In this document: positions 25,672-34,050 of the stretch, piece after piece
Layout: each line of letters opens with the position of its first letter
Numbering within the stretch: the stretch's first letter is position 1
Assembly: GCA_023397475.1 (NCBI GenBank)
Contig: JAEWUD010000015.1
Location: forward strand, 1-64,000
Direction: 5' to 3'
Origin: Bacillota bacterium
GTDB lineage: Bacteria > Bacillota > Clostridia > Saccharofermentanales > Saccharofermentanaceae
DNA length: 64,000 bases
Translations under genes and position numbers: made by a program
Notes under the pieces: model-generated
What the model saw: only the letters and a program-made list of their open reading frames with translations
Told to the model about the DNA's origin: nothing
Database searches by the model: none

Positions 25672-26859
25672 ATGCAATATACATACGCGAAAAGAATGCA
25701 AGATGTCAGGGCTTCCGAGATCCGCGAGCTCCTGAAACTCACCGAAAGTCCCGAGATCATCTCATTCTCGGGCGGCCTCCCCTCCCCCGACCTTTTCCCG
25801 GTAGAGGATCTGAAAGAAGTCAGCCTCTCGGTTCTCGAGAACAGCGGTCGGACGTCTCTGCAATACACGACGACCGAGGGGTTCGAGCCGCTGCGCCGTT
25901 GGGTCGCCGAGCGCATGAATACACGACTCGGCACTTCGTTCTCTGCGGATGAGATCCTTCTGACGCACGGGTCCCAACAGGCAATCGACCTGACCGGCAA
26001 GGTCTTCCTCGATGAGGGCGATGTCGTCCTTTGCGAGAGTCCGACGTACCTTGCGGCGCTCTCCGCCTTCCGCCTTTTCGGATGCCGATTCGTCGAGATG
26101 CCGACCGATGACGACGGCATGATCCCGGAGTCCCTCGAGGAAATCCTTCGCGCCGAACCGCGCGCCAAGCTCATCTATACCATTCCGGAATTCCAGAATC
26201 CGACCGGCCGCTCATGGTCCCTCGCGCGAAAAGAATCTCTCGTCCGGATCGCAACGGAGCACAAGGTTGTCGTCCTGGAAGATAACCCCTACGGCGAGCT
26301 TCGCTTCGAGGGGGAAAGCCTGCCGTCGGCGGCGACCTTCGATACAATCGGCAATGTGCTCTGTCTCGGCACATTTTCGAAAATCTTCTGCCCCGGTTAT
26401 CGGATCGGATGGATCGCCGGTCCCCGTGAGGTCATCGACAAATACGTGTTGGTCAAACAGGGAACCGATCTGCAATGCAACACGGTCGGACAGTACCAGA
26501 TCATGGAGTACCTGAACACGCGCGATATCAATCAACATATCGAGCGGATCCGCGCCGATTATCGCGTCAAGAGAGACATCATGCTCGAGACAATGGACGA
26601 GCTGTTCCCGGATGGGGTGAGCTATACGCGGCCGCAGGGCGGACTTTTCGCATGGGTGACGTTGCCGGAGCATCTCGACGCGCGCAAAATCCTCGTCGAA
26701 TGCCTGGAGGAGAAGGTCGCATTCGTTCCCGGCGGATCGTTCTTCCCGAACGGGGGACATCAGAACACGATGCGGATCAATTTCTCCTATGCTACGACCG
26801 AAGAGTTGCGTGAAGGAATCGCACGGATCGCGCGCGTGCTGCGGAGGAATTTGGGGTGA
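25672..26859 (+). CDS. PLP-dependent class I aminotransferase (2-aminoadipate / LysN-like)
   Basis: The 395-residue fold-type I aminotransferase has an N-terminal FSGGLPSPDLFP motif, IYTIPEFQNPTGRSW and the PLP lysine in GTFSKIFCPGYRIGW, the pattern of the KAT/LysN/ARO8-like group acting on 2-aminoadipate, aromatic or branched-chain amino acids. Specificity cannot be fixed from sequence. ATG 25672 lies 7 bases after GGAG; an ATG two codons earlier is too close. It follows the MocR gene by 91 bases and ends at a strong terminator. Confidence 0.9.
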   Translation: MQYTYAKRMQDVRASEIRELLKLTESPEIISFSGGLPSPDLFPVEDLKEVSLSVLENSGRTSLQYTTTEGFEPLRRWVAERMNTRLGTSFSADEILLTHGSQQAIDLTGKVFLDEGDVVLCESPTYLAALSAFRLFGCRFVEMPTDDDGMIPESLEEILRAEPRAKLIYTIPEFQNPTGRSWSLARKESLVRIATEHKVVVLEDNPYGELRFEGESLPSAATFDTIGNVLCLGTFSKIFCPGYRIGWIAGPREVIDKYVLVKQGTDLQCNTVGQYQIMEYLNTRDINQHIERIRADYRVKRDIMLETMDELFPDGVSYTRPQGGLFAWVTLPEHLDARKILVECLEEKVAFVPGGSFFPNGGHQNTMRINFSYATTEELREGIARIARVLRRNLG

Positions 26860-26922
26860 GGCTATCTCGCGCCTTACGTGAACAAGAGAATTCTGATACC
26901 CTTAGGAGCAAACAAGACAATG

Positions 26923-26955
26923 AGAAAGAGGCCGGTGACGGCCTCTTTCTTTTTT
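26923..26955 (+). terminator. intrinsic terminator between aminotransferase and trxB
   Basis: A perfect 12-bp stem (26923-26934 with 26939-26950) closed by a GTGA tetraloop is followed by T5 on the plus strand. The opposite side has a partial T-rich tail too, so it can serve the converging trxB transcript. Confidence 0.9.
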
Positions 26956-26988
26956 CGTTTCGAGCTGAAAAACAGCCAACATCTTCCC

Positions 26989-27894
26989 TTACCCCTGCAA
27001 ACAACACACGGCGGCAATCGCCGCGTTGGTGCCGTCCGAGGTCGCCGTGGTCAGCTGACGTACTTCCTTGGCGCGGCAATCCCCCGCGACGAAGATTCCG
27101 GGGATATTGGTCCGCGAATCTTCGCCCGCGATGAGATAACCGTCCGCGTCTGTCTCAAGTCCCTCCGGCAACTCCGGATTCTTGGGCGCATGCCCGATCG
27201 CGACAAAGAGCCCGTCAATATCGAGTTTGCGCGTGGCATCGGTGACAACGTCCCGTATCGTAATTCCGTTCAGAAGAGGCGAACCGCGAAGGTCGGCAAC
27301 GATCTTGCCCGTGAGAAAGCTGATGTTCTCCGTCGCCTTCGCCTTCTTCTGCATCGCTGCGTCTGCGCGAAAAACCTCCCGCCGATGAACAATCGTAACG
27401 CTCTTGCAGATCGGCGCGAGAAACAATGCGTCACCGAAGGCCGTGTTGCCGCCCCCGACGACCACGACATCCTTGCCGCGGAAGAAAGCGCCATCGCAGA
27501 CCGCGCAATAGGAGATGCCGCTGCCGGTCAATTCCTCTTCGCGCGCGAGCCCGAGCTTCTTGTGTTTGGCGCCGGTCGCAAGAATCACCGAGCGACAGAG
27601 ATACTCTGCCTCATCGGTGATGACTTTGCGGTAGTCGCCATCGAGCGCTACCTTGAGTACATGTTCCAATCGCACCTCGACGCCTTGGCCGGTCGCCTGA
27701 ACGTAGAGGTTGTCCGCGAGCTCCATTCCGCTGATCGTCGGGAAGCCCGGGTAGTTGTCGATCTGATGCGCCGCCGTAATCTGTCCGCCGATATTCTCCG
27801 ACTCGAAGGCGATGACGGTCTTGCCGGCGCGGGCTACATAAAGCGCCGCCGTCAGCCCCGCGTAACCGCCGCCGATGACAATTACATCCGTCAT
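26989..27894 (-). CDS. trxB: thioredoxin reductase
   Basis: The 301-residue FAD/NADPH flavoprotein transfers electrons to thioredoxin- or glutaredoxin-like proteins. Seen: FAD site VIGGGYAGLTAAL, redox pair CAVC, NADPH site VVVGGGNTAFGDAL and GIFVAGDCR near the C-terminus. Length fits low-molecular-weight TrxR. It starts 5 bases after nrdD and ends the nrdG-nrdD-trxB operon, so its likely partner is the glutaredoxin-like domain fused to NrdD. Confidence 0.95.
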   Translation of the reverse strand: MTDVIVIGGGYAGLTAALYVARAGKTVIAFESENIGGQITAAHQIDNYPGFPTISGMELADNLYVQATGQGVEVRLEHVLKVALDGDYRKVITDEAEYLCRSVILATGAKHKKLGLAREEELTGSGISYCAVCDGAFFRGKDVVVVGGGNTAFGDALFLAPICKSVTIVHRREVFRADAAMQKKAKATENISFLTGKIVADLRGSPLLNGITIRDVVTDATRKLDIDGLFVAIGHAPKNPELPEGLETDADGYLIAGEDSRTNIPGIFVAGDCRAKEVRQLTTATSDGTNAAIAAVCCLQG

Positions 27895-27899
27895 AGTTC

Positions 27900-30353
27900 T
27901 TATCCCTTCACATATTGCTTAATATTCGAGACATTGCAGATTGTCTGTGCCTCGCCGCCCTTGACGACCACAAGGGTCGGTGCCTGTCGGACATTGAAGC
28001 GGCGACTCAGCTCGGCGTTCTCCTCGGCATCAATTACCTCGTAGGACAAGGAACGGGCGTCGAGAATCGTCTTGGCCATGCGGCAGTTCGGGCACGTCTT
28101 CGTCGTGAAAAGCAATGTGCGGCTTTCCTCGGACTTCGGAACGACGTGATCTCGAACCGCCCCGGTGTTTTCGAGAGACTGTCCAACATTCACAGTAGCC
28201 CGGGCTTCGGAAGCGGTCGATGTCACCGGGTTCTCTTCCGCGGCAGGCTTTGCTTCCTGTCTCTCCCCGTGCTTAACGACAGATGTCTCCGGCTCATAGA
28301 GCTTACGATCGCGGAACTCCTGCGCCTTTCCGTCGTTCCAGTTCTGAACCGGACGATAGTAGCCGGTGATGCGGCTGTAGCTCTCGGTCTGTTTGCCGCA
28401 GGTCGGGCACTTGTGAACCTCTCCGGCCAGATAACCGTGCACGGAACAGATCGAATACGTCGGAGAGAGCGTGTAGTACGGCAGCGTGTAGTTCTCGGCT
28501 ACCTTGCGAACCAGCGCCGCCGCGGAACGCCAATCTGGGAGTTTCTCCCCGAGGAAGGCGTGGAAAACGGTGCCCGATGTATACAGTGTCTGCAACTGAT
28601 CCTGGATGTCCAGCGCGTCGAAAATATCCGACGTATAACCAACCGGAAGATGCGAGCTGTTCGTATAATACGGTACGTGACTCTCCTCGTTCGCCGTTAT
28701 GATATCAGGATACTTCTTCTTATCGTGTTTGGCCAGACGGTAGGTCGTCGATTCCGCAGGTGTCGCCTCCAGATTGTAGAGATCGCCGTACTGCTCTTGA
28801 TAATCGGACAGACGATCACGCATGTGGTTCAGGACTTTTTTCGCGAATTCCTGCGTCTTCTTGTGCGTCAGATCCTTGCCGAGCCACTTGGCATTCATGC
28901 CCACCTCATTCATACCGATCAGGCCGATCGTCGAGAAGTGGTTGTTAAATGAGCCGAGATAATGGCGAGTGTAAGGATACAGGCCTTCCTCCAGAAGCTT
29001 GGTAATTGTGGTGCGCTTGATCTTCAGCGAGCGCGCGGAGACGTCCATCATCTTGTCGAGGCGCTTGTAGAAGTCCTCCTCATCGCGAGCCAGATAGGCG
29101 ATGCGGGGCATATTGATCGTGACGACGCCGACCGAACCCGTGCTCTCACCGCTTCCGAAGAAACCGCCCGACTTCTTGCGAAGTTCGCGAAGGTCAAGGC
29201 GAAGACGGCAGCACATGCTGCGCACATCACTCGGCGCCATATCACTGTTGATGTAGTTCGAGAAATACGGGGTACCGTACTTCGCTGTCATCTCGAAAAG
29301 CAGACGATTATTGTCCGTGTCAGACCAGTCGAAGTCCTTCGTAATCGAATAGGTCGGAATCGGATACTGGAAGCCGCGTCCGTTGGCGTCGCCGTCGATC
29401 ATGATCTCGATGAACGCGCGGTTGACCATGTCCATTTCCTTCTGGCAATCCTTATACTTGAAGTCCATCTCCTTGCCGCCGACAATACAGTTCTGCTCGG
29501 CGAGGTCATTCGGCACCACCCAATCCAACGTGATATTGGAGAACGGTGCCTGCGTGCCCCAGCGGCTCGGTGTGTTGACGCCGTAGATAAAGGACTCGAC
29601 AGCTTTCTTGACCTGATCGTAACTCAGATCATCGTATTTCACGAATGCGGCGAGATACGTGTCAAAGGAGGAGAAAGCCTGCGCTCCGGCCCACTCATTC
29701 TGCATGATGCCGAGGAAATTGACCATCTGGTTGCAGAGTGTCGCGAGGTGTTTCGCCGGGGCGGAGGTGATCTTGCCGGGAATGCCGCCGAGACCTTCGG
29801 AGATCAACTGCTTCAGGGACCAGCCGGCGCAGTAACCGGTCAGCATCGACAGGTCATGGATATGAATGTCCGCGTTGCGGTGGGCCTTGGCGATCTCGTC
29901 GTCATAGATCTCACTGAGCCAGTAGTTTGCCGTAATCGCGCCGGAGTTGCTCAAGATCAAACCGCCGACCGAATACGTCACCGTCGAATTCTCCTTGACG
30001 CGCCAGTCGCTGACACGCACATAGCTGTCGACCAGTTCCTTATAATCGAGGAGAGCGGACTTCATGTAGCGGATCTTTTCGCGCTGCTTACGATAGAGAA
30101 TATATGCCTTCGCGACATCCTCGTATCCGGTGCGCTGGAGGACACTCTCGACGCTGTCCTGAATCTCCTCGACACTGACCTTCCCGTCACGGATCTTCAG
30201 CGTATAATCCGCCGTGACCTTCAACGCCAGAAGGTCGATGATGTCGTCGTTGTACTCCTTGTCCTGGGCCTCGAAAGCCTTCTTGATGGCCGAAGCGATC
30301 TTGGAAATGTTGAAATCCGCGGTTTTTCCGTCTCTTTTCACGACCTGATACAT
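27900..30353 (-). CDS. nrdD: anaerobic ribonucleoside-triphosphate reductase with C-terminal glutaredoxin-like domain
   Basis: The 817-residue class III RNR large subunit makes dNTPs without oxygen. It has an N-terminal ATP-cone (about 1-90), the radical barrel, a zinc-type segment SICSVHGYLAGEVHKCPTCG, and the glycyl-radical loop RITGYYRPVQNW (Gly near 664). After a low-complexity linker (about 689-743) comes an extra domain (about 744-817) with CPNC and QAPTLVVVKGG, a glutaredoxin/NrdH fold. The fusion points to thiol-based rather than formate-based reduction. ATG 30353 follows GGAGGG. It lies 70 bases after nrdG. Confidence 0.96.
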   Translation of the reverse strand: MYQVVKRDGKTADFNISKIASAIKKAFEAQDKEYNDDIIDLLALKVTADYTLKIRDGKVSVEEIQDSVESVLQRTGYEDVAKAYILYRKQREKIRYMKSALLDYKELVDSYVRVSDWRVKENSTVTYSVGGLILSNSGAITANYWLSEIYDDEIAKAHRNADIHIHDLSMLTGYCAGWSLKQLISEGLGGIPGKITSAPAKHLATLCNQMVNFLGIMQNEWAGAQAFSSFDTYLAAFVKYDDLSYDQVKKAVESFIYGVNTPSRWGTQAPFSNITLDWVVPNDLAEQNCIVGGKEMDFKYKDCQKEMDMVNRAFIEIMIDGDANGRGFQYPIPTYSITKDFDWSDTDNNRLLFEMTAKYGTPYFSNYINSDMAPSDVRSMCCRLRLDLRELRKKSGGFFGSGESTGSVGVVTINMPRIAYLARDEEDFYKRLDKMMDVSARSLKIKRTTITKLLEEGLYPYTRHYLGSFNNHFSTIGLIGMNEVGMNAKWLGKDLTHKKTQEFAKKVLNHMRDRLSDYQEQYGDLYNLEATPAESTTYRLAKHDKKKYPDIITANEESHVPYYTNSSHLPVGYTSDIFDALDIQDQLQTLYTSGTVFHAFLGEKLPDWRSAAALVRKVAENYTLPYYTLSPTYSICSVHGYLAGEVHKCPTCGKQTESYSRITGYYRPVQNWNDGKAQEFRDRKLYEPETSVVKHGERQEAKPAAEENPVTSTASEARATVNVGQSLENTGAVRDHVVPKSEESRTLLFTTKTCPNCRMAKTILDARSLSYEVIDAEENAELSRRFNVRQAPTLVVVKGGEAQTICNVSNIKQYVKG

Positions 30354-30423
30354 ACGAATCGCCCTCCGATGAATAAAATGAGAAATGTTATGAAATCAAA
30401 TGGAAAGTTCTGCGAGCCGTTCC

Positions 30424-31179
30424 TCAGCGAATACCGACGGCTCCGATATGGGGAGAAACAAAGCGAGCCGCCTCTTCGATGCGCTCCCGACTCATCGGGT
30501 GGCATCCGCGGCATAACGTGTCGCCGGAATCGGTAAACTCCTGCAAATAATACCTCGGCGCGCCGTCAATCCACTCGCCGATCCGTCGGAAATCCTCCGC
30601 CGAATGCAGCTCCTCGACGACCGTCGTGCGAAACTCAAAAGGAACGCCGGAAGTCAGAAGAAGTTGTACGCTCCGACCGATCCGGTCCAACGGCGCCTCG
30701 GCAAGTCCGACTGCGGCGGCGTAATGCTCGGGCGAGCTCTTGATATCCATCGCGACATAATCGAGAAGACCCTCGGCCAGAAGCCCTTCCAGAACGTCCG
30801 GAAAAGATCCGTTCGTATCGAGCTTCACCGCAAAACCCATCTCGCGAATGCGGACAATGAACGCCCGAATGTCCGGTTGCAGCAGAGGTTCGCCGCCGGA
30901 TACGCAGACTCCGTCGAGTTTACCCTTGCGGCTTGCAAGAAACGCGAAAAAATCCTCCGTCGACAAGTCGCCCGTGGTATCGGAGGAGGAAGACGGCGCG
31001 GCGATCGATGTGTTCCTCGGCGCGTCGTCCGATGAGGCGATCGATTCGGCTTCCTGGGTGACGAGCGATGCATTGTGGCAGAAGGGGCAACGGAAATTAC
31101 ATCCGACGGTAAAAACCGTGCAGGCGACCTTGCCCGGAAAATCTAAAAGAGTTACTCTCTGTAAGCCGCGTAATCGCAT
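30424..31179 (-). CDS. nrdG: anaerobic RNR activating enzyme (radical SAM)
   Basis: The 251-residue radical-SAM protein installs the glycyl radical on NrdD. The cluster motif is CNFRCPFC (C27, C31, C34), and GGEPLLQPD follows the SAM-binding pattern. Between the cluster loop and the next helix lies a Ser/Thr/Asp-rich insertion (about 40-72) not expected in the family. The branch resembles the longer bacterial/archaeal NrdG or pyruvate-formate-lyase-activase-like proteins. ATG 31179 follows AGGGGAG. First gene of the operon, with a good promoter upstream. Confidence 0.93.
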   Translation of the reverse strand: MRLRGLQRVTLLDFPGKVACTVFTVGCNFRCPFCHNASLVTQEAESIASSDDAPRNTSIAAPSSSSDTTGDLSTEDFFAFLASRKGKLDGVCVSGGEPLLQPDIRAFIVRIREMGFAVKLDTNGSFPDVLEGLLAEGLLDYVAMDIKSSPEHYAAAVGLAEAPLDRIGRSVQLLLTSGVPFEFRTTVVEELHSAEDFRRIGEWIDGAPRYYLQEFTDSGDTLCRGCHPMSRERIEEAARFVSPHIGAVGIR

Positions 31180-31229
31180 ATCCGCTCCCCTTTCTGAAGA
31201 AATCTTGAGATTCCCTTGAACGCTCCCTC

Positions 31230-31258
31230 ATTCTAACTAAATGTTGTGGTAACGTCAA
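31230..31258 (-). promoter_or_regulatory. nrd operon promoter
   Basis: Minus-strand TTGACG (31258-31253) and TAGAAT (31235-31230) are exactly 17 bases apart. An element CATCTTGTGTA sits just upstream of the -35, and ACCACAACATTTAG occupies the spacer; both loosely resemble halves of NrdR boxes (ACAC...TTGTGT), the usual repressor sites of RNR operons. The NrdR assignment is tentative. Confidence 0.6.
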
Positions 31259-31445
31259 CACAAATACACAAGATGTAGTAATTCTGCAATATTCACCGCA
31301 AATGCCCAAATGGCGGGCTTGGAGGCATATTGTAACGGCATGACTGTACCTTTTGCGGGACATTCTTCCAGAAAAAAAGAAAAAAAGACGGCGCGCCGTC
31401 TCTTTTCAAAGATATTCTGAGGGATCCTGTTTCATACGATACGGG

Positions 31446-32560
31446 TCAGACGGATCCTCTGGTGATTCCGTAGCTCCGGCATATCGCGTCAAATTCCTGT
31501 GAGAGAACAAATCCGCGAAATACGGAGAGACGACTCGTACCCGAATTCAGCTGCACCGTCCAATTGGATTTGCCGGCGGCATCCGATGTCCGGCCGAGAA
31601 GCACCTGGTAGAGCAACTCGACATAGTCCTCGTTGGACAGTCCGCGATTGATCATCTCCTGACTGAAGAAGAATCCGTGCACTACGTGCGCCCCGTTCAA
31701 ATTGTAGCTCTTACGTTGTGTAATCCAGTTCGAAAAGCCCGTCGGGTCCACACCGCGTCGCAGTGCCTGCTCGTAAAGACGTGTCACGAAGCCCTCGACT
31801 CCCCCGTCGATCAACGTGCCGTTAGCAGTCCGGACAACGCAAACATTCTGTTCCGTCTACGCATAGTACCATGTGGAAGACTTTCCCGTATATTCAGTGG
31901 CCGGAGAGAGAACACTGTTGGTCGCGATCATACCCGGGAGATTCGGAGCGACGGCACTACCTGTCCACGTGATGACGATACCGGCGTTGTAGTTCCCGGT
32001 TTGTTTGCTGGTAAACAGACCGCCCGAAATCACGAGTCGCAAGGGATTTTCTTCCGAAACATCTTTTCTCGCAAACAGGTCGGCTCCTTCTCCGTGAAAA
32101 TATCCTCCGCTGATGGTTGCGTCGATCCCGTCCTTCAACTCAATGCCGAACGAATTAGAATACTCCGAGACTCCGGTTCCGGCTGAACTGGAATCCAGAA
32201 AGACAATGTCCCCGCCGTTCACAATGAAGTCAACAATTCCCTCTACATAAAAGCCGTTAAAATCAATGCGAATCGTCCCATCGAGGAAGAAAATAATGAT
32301 AACTGCTCGAATCTTCTGCAATCTCATCAAGGATCAAGCCGTCTTCACGAAGTTCAGCCGATTCTGGGTACGTTAAAAAACCCTGTCTGTCCTGCAGTGA
32401 CCTCCGTCGTCTCCTCGCCCGATGTCTCTGCAGTTTCCTTTGTGACCTCCGTCGTCTCCTCCGTCAGCGGTACCGTTTCGGTAACAACCGTTTCTGATGC
32501 TGTAACAGACGGCTCCGTCTCCTGTGCGCATACCGGGATTGCTGAAAAAGTGTATTTCAA
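31446..32560 (-). pseudogene. decayed DUF4214-containing surface protein gene
   Basis: The gene is broken in several places. Near 32560 are a truncated signal sequence ending SAIPVCAQ and a Glu/Thr linker. The frame then shifts to give AELREDGLILDEIAEDS (about 32340-32290), and shifts again to LDGTIRIDFNGFYVEG onward (32330-31857 frame), a beta-helix-like segment with ISGGYF and ISGGLF repeats. It meets an in-frame TAG at 31857 and continues in the same frame as a DUF4214 domain (GFVTRLYEQALRRGVDPTGFSNW, about 31810-31450). At least two frameshifts, one nonsense codon and a missing N-terminus. DUF4214 domains occur in exported, often cell-wall-linked proteins. Confidence 0.8.
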
Positions 32561-32933
32561 AGTATGTTGTCACGCGAAGCCTATGCCCATTTTACCGACA
32601 GGCGAGCATTCGACGAATGTCGGTCACCGATCAGAATCGAAGAATCTGTCTTGTATATATATTAATGAAAAGAATCACAGGGGCATCACATAGTTATACA
32701 TACGAAAAGGTCAGTTTTAGCCATTTTAGTAGGTAATCATTGAGCGATATGGGTTGAATCAAACACTTGTGCCTTAATCTTATGTTTGCCTCGTGAAAAA
32801 TTCTCAGCCTACTCGCCGAAGAGCCGAAGACCGGAGGGCGCAAGAAATTCTTCCGTCATCAGTCAGGCAACTCACAGGAATTTTCATGAAAGTACACGCG
32901 ATACTCGCAGCGTTCAAGTCTTCCCTTGCCGGT
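32561..32933. other. non-coding stretch with a degenerate family 2 palindrome
   Basis: No gene is supported here. CATACGAAA (32699-32707), 17 bases and TTTAGTAGG (32725-32733) reproduce the family 2 palindrome geometry with two arm mismatches, followed by TAATCATTG where the other copies have TTGTCATTG. Elsewhere I see a dyad ATTTTCATGAAAGT near 32881 and nothing else of note. Confidence 0.5.
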
Positions 32934-33011
32934 GGGCGAGTATTCAGAGAGCATCCCCTCCGCAGGGCTTCAGCCCGATGACTGGGATGCGAGACGAACG
33001 TTAGCTCGCCC
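32934..33011. other. nested three-stem hairpin just 3' of hypE
   Basis: Three perfect stems nest inside each other: GGGCGAG with CTCGCCC (32934-32940 / 33005-33011), GCATCCC with GGGATGC (32951-32957 / 32984-32990) and GGGCT with AGCCC (32965-32969 / 32972-32976). It ends five bases from the hypE stop. There is no U-tract on the hypE side, so it may stabilise the 3' end of the ech-hyp transcript or be a structured RNA. Confidence 0.6.
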
Positions 33012-33015
33012 AACA

Positions 33016-34050
33016 TTAACAAATTCGCGGCAGCCCTTCCCCCGACAACGCTCGAATCGCCCGAAGACCCCCGATTCTTGTCCGGAGCGCGACGCGCGCC
33101 ACCTTGTCCTCTCCGACTGCCTGCACTTGCCCGATGATCACGGCGTTTCCGCCGCAGGGCAAATGACGTACGACAGCCAGTGCTTCTTCCGCCTGATTCC
33201 CGGCAACGACGGCTATCATTTTGCCCTCGTTCGCCATATATAACGGATCCAGGCCAAGGATGCCACAGAACGCCCGGACAGCCGGATCGACAGGAAGGTC
33301 TGTCTCACGAATCTCAATCGTGACGCCCGAAGCGCGCGCGAATTCGTCGAGCACGGTCGCCAGTCCTCCGCGGGTCACATCCCGCATCGCACGAACGCGG
33401 ATGCCGGCGGCGAACAGGGCGTCGGGAATTGCGATCAGGGAAGCCGCGTCACTTCGGATTTCGTTAGTGATCCCCATTCGCGCGGACAGAATTGCCGCGT
33501 GATGGTCGCCGAGATTGCCGGACAGAAGGATCACGTCTCCGGCAACGAGTCCGCCGGGGCCCGCGATCTCGCGTTCCTCGGGCACGAAGCCAACGCCCGT
33601 CGTGTTGATATAGAGTCCGCCGGTTCCTTCGACGCCCTCGGCTCCTTCGACGACTGTTTTTCCTTCGATGACCTTGGTATCTCCGGCGACAATCTGGACT
33701 CCGGCCTCACGCGCTGCAACGGCCATCGACTCGACGACCTTTTCGAGCAGCGCGATGGGAAGACCTTCTTCGAGGATGAATCCGCAGGTCAGGTACTTGG
33801 GCACGGCCCCGCTCATCGCGAGGTCGTTTACCGTGCCGCACACTGCGAGCTTTCCGATGTTCCCTCCGGGGAAGAAGAGCGGCGTAACGACAAAGCTGTC
33901 CGTCGTGACAGCGATACGCGAGGAGCCCGGCACGACGGCCGCGTCTTCCATACGCGCGAGTATCGGGTTATTGAAGTGCGCCGCGAATACTTTATCGATC
34001 AGTTCGGCGGTCGCGTGACCTCCGGCACCATGGGCTGAATTGATGATCAT
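33016..34050 (-). CDS. hypE: hydrogenase maturation protein HypE
   Basis: HypE dehydrates the carbamoyl group on its own C-terminal Cys to a cyanide ligand for the NiFe site. The 344-residue protein has the PurM-like fold with GAGGHATAELI near the start, TTDSFVV and GDVILLSGNLGDHH, and it ends exactly in the family tail LPRIC, whose last Cys is the carbamoylated residue. ATG 34050 overlaps the hypD stop and follows GGAGG. Last gene of the ech-hyp run. Confidence 0.97.
   Translation of the reverse strand: MIINSAHGAGGHATAELIDKVFAAHFNNPILARMEDAAVVPGSSRIAVTTDSFVVTPLFFPGGNIGKLAVCGTVNDLAMSGAVPKYLTCGFILEEGLPIALLEKVVESMAVAAREAGVQIVAGDTKVIEGKTVVEGAEGVEGTGGLYINTTGVGFVPEEREIAGPGGLVAGDVILLSGNLGDHHAAILSARMGITNEIRSDAASLIAIPDALFAAGIRVRAMRDVTRGGLATVLDEFARASGVTIEIRETDLPVDPAVRAFCGILGLDPLYMANEGKMIAVVAGNQAEEALAVVRHLPCGGNAVIIGQVQAVGEDKVARVALRTRIGGLRAIRALSGEGLPRIC

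Noticed and set aside
25038..26174. 378-codon minus-strand frame across the mocR/aminotransferase junction
   Set aside because: Opposes two clear genes and carries no family signature.
28962..30536. 524-codon open frame antisense to nrdD
   Set aside because: Shadow of nrdD codon bias, no ribosome site and no domain.
31857..31859. TAG as a recoded amino acid (pyrrolysine or read-through) in the DUF4214 gene
   Set aside because: The same gene has at least two frameshifts and a lost N-terminus, so plain decay explains it.
32934..33011. Integron attC site
   Set aside because: RYYYAAC and GTTRRRY-like ends are present but in the wrong order, and there is no integrase or cassette array.
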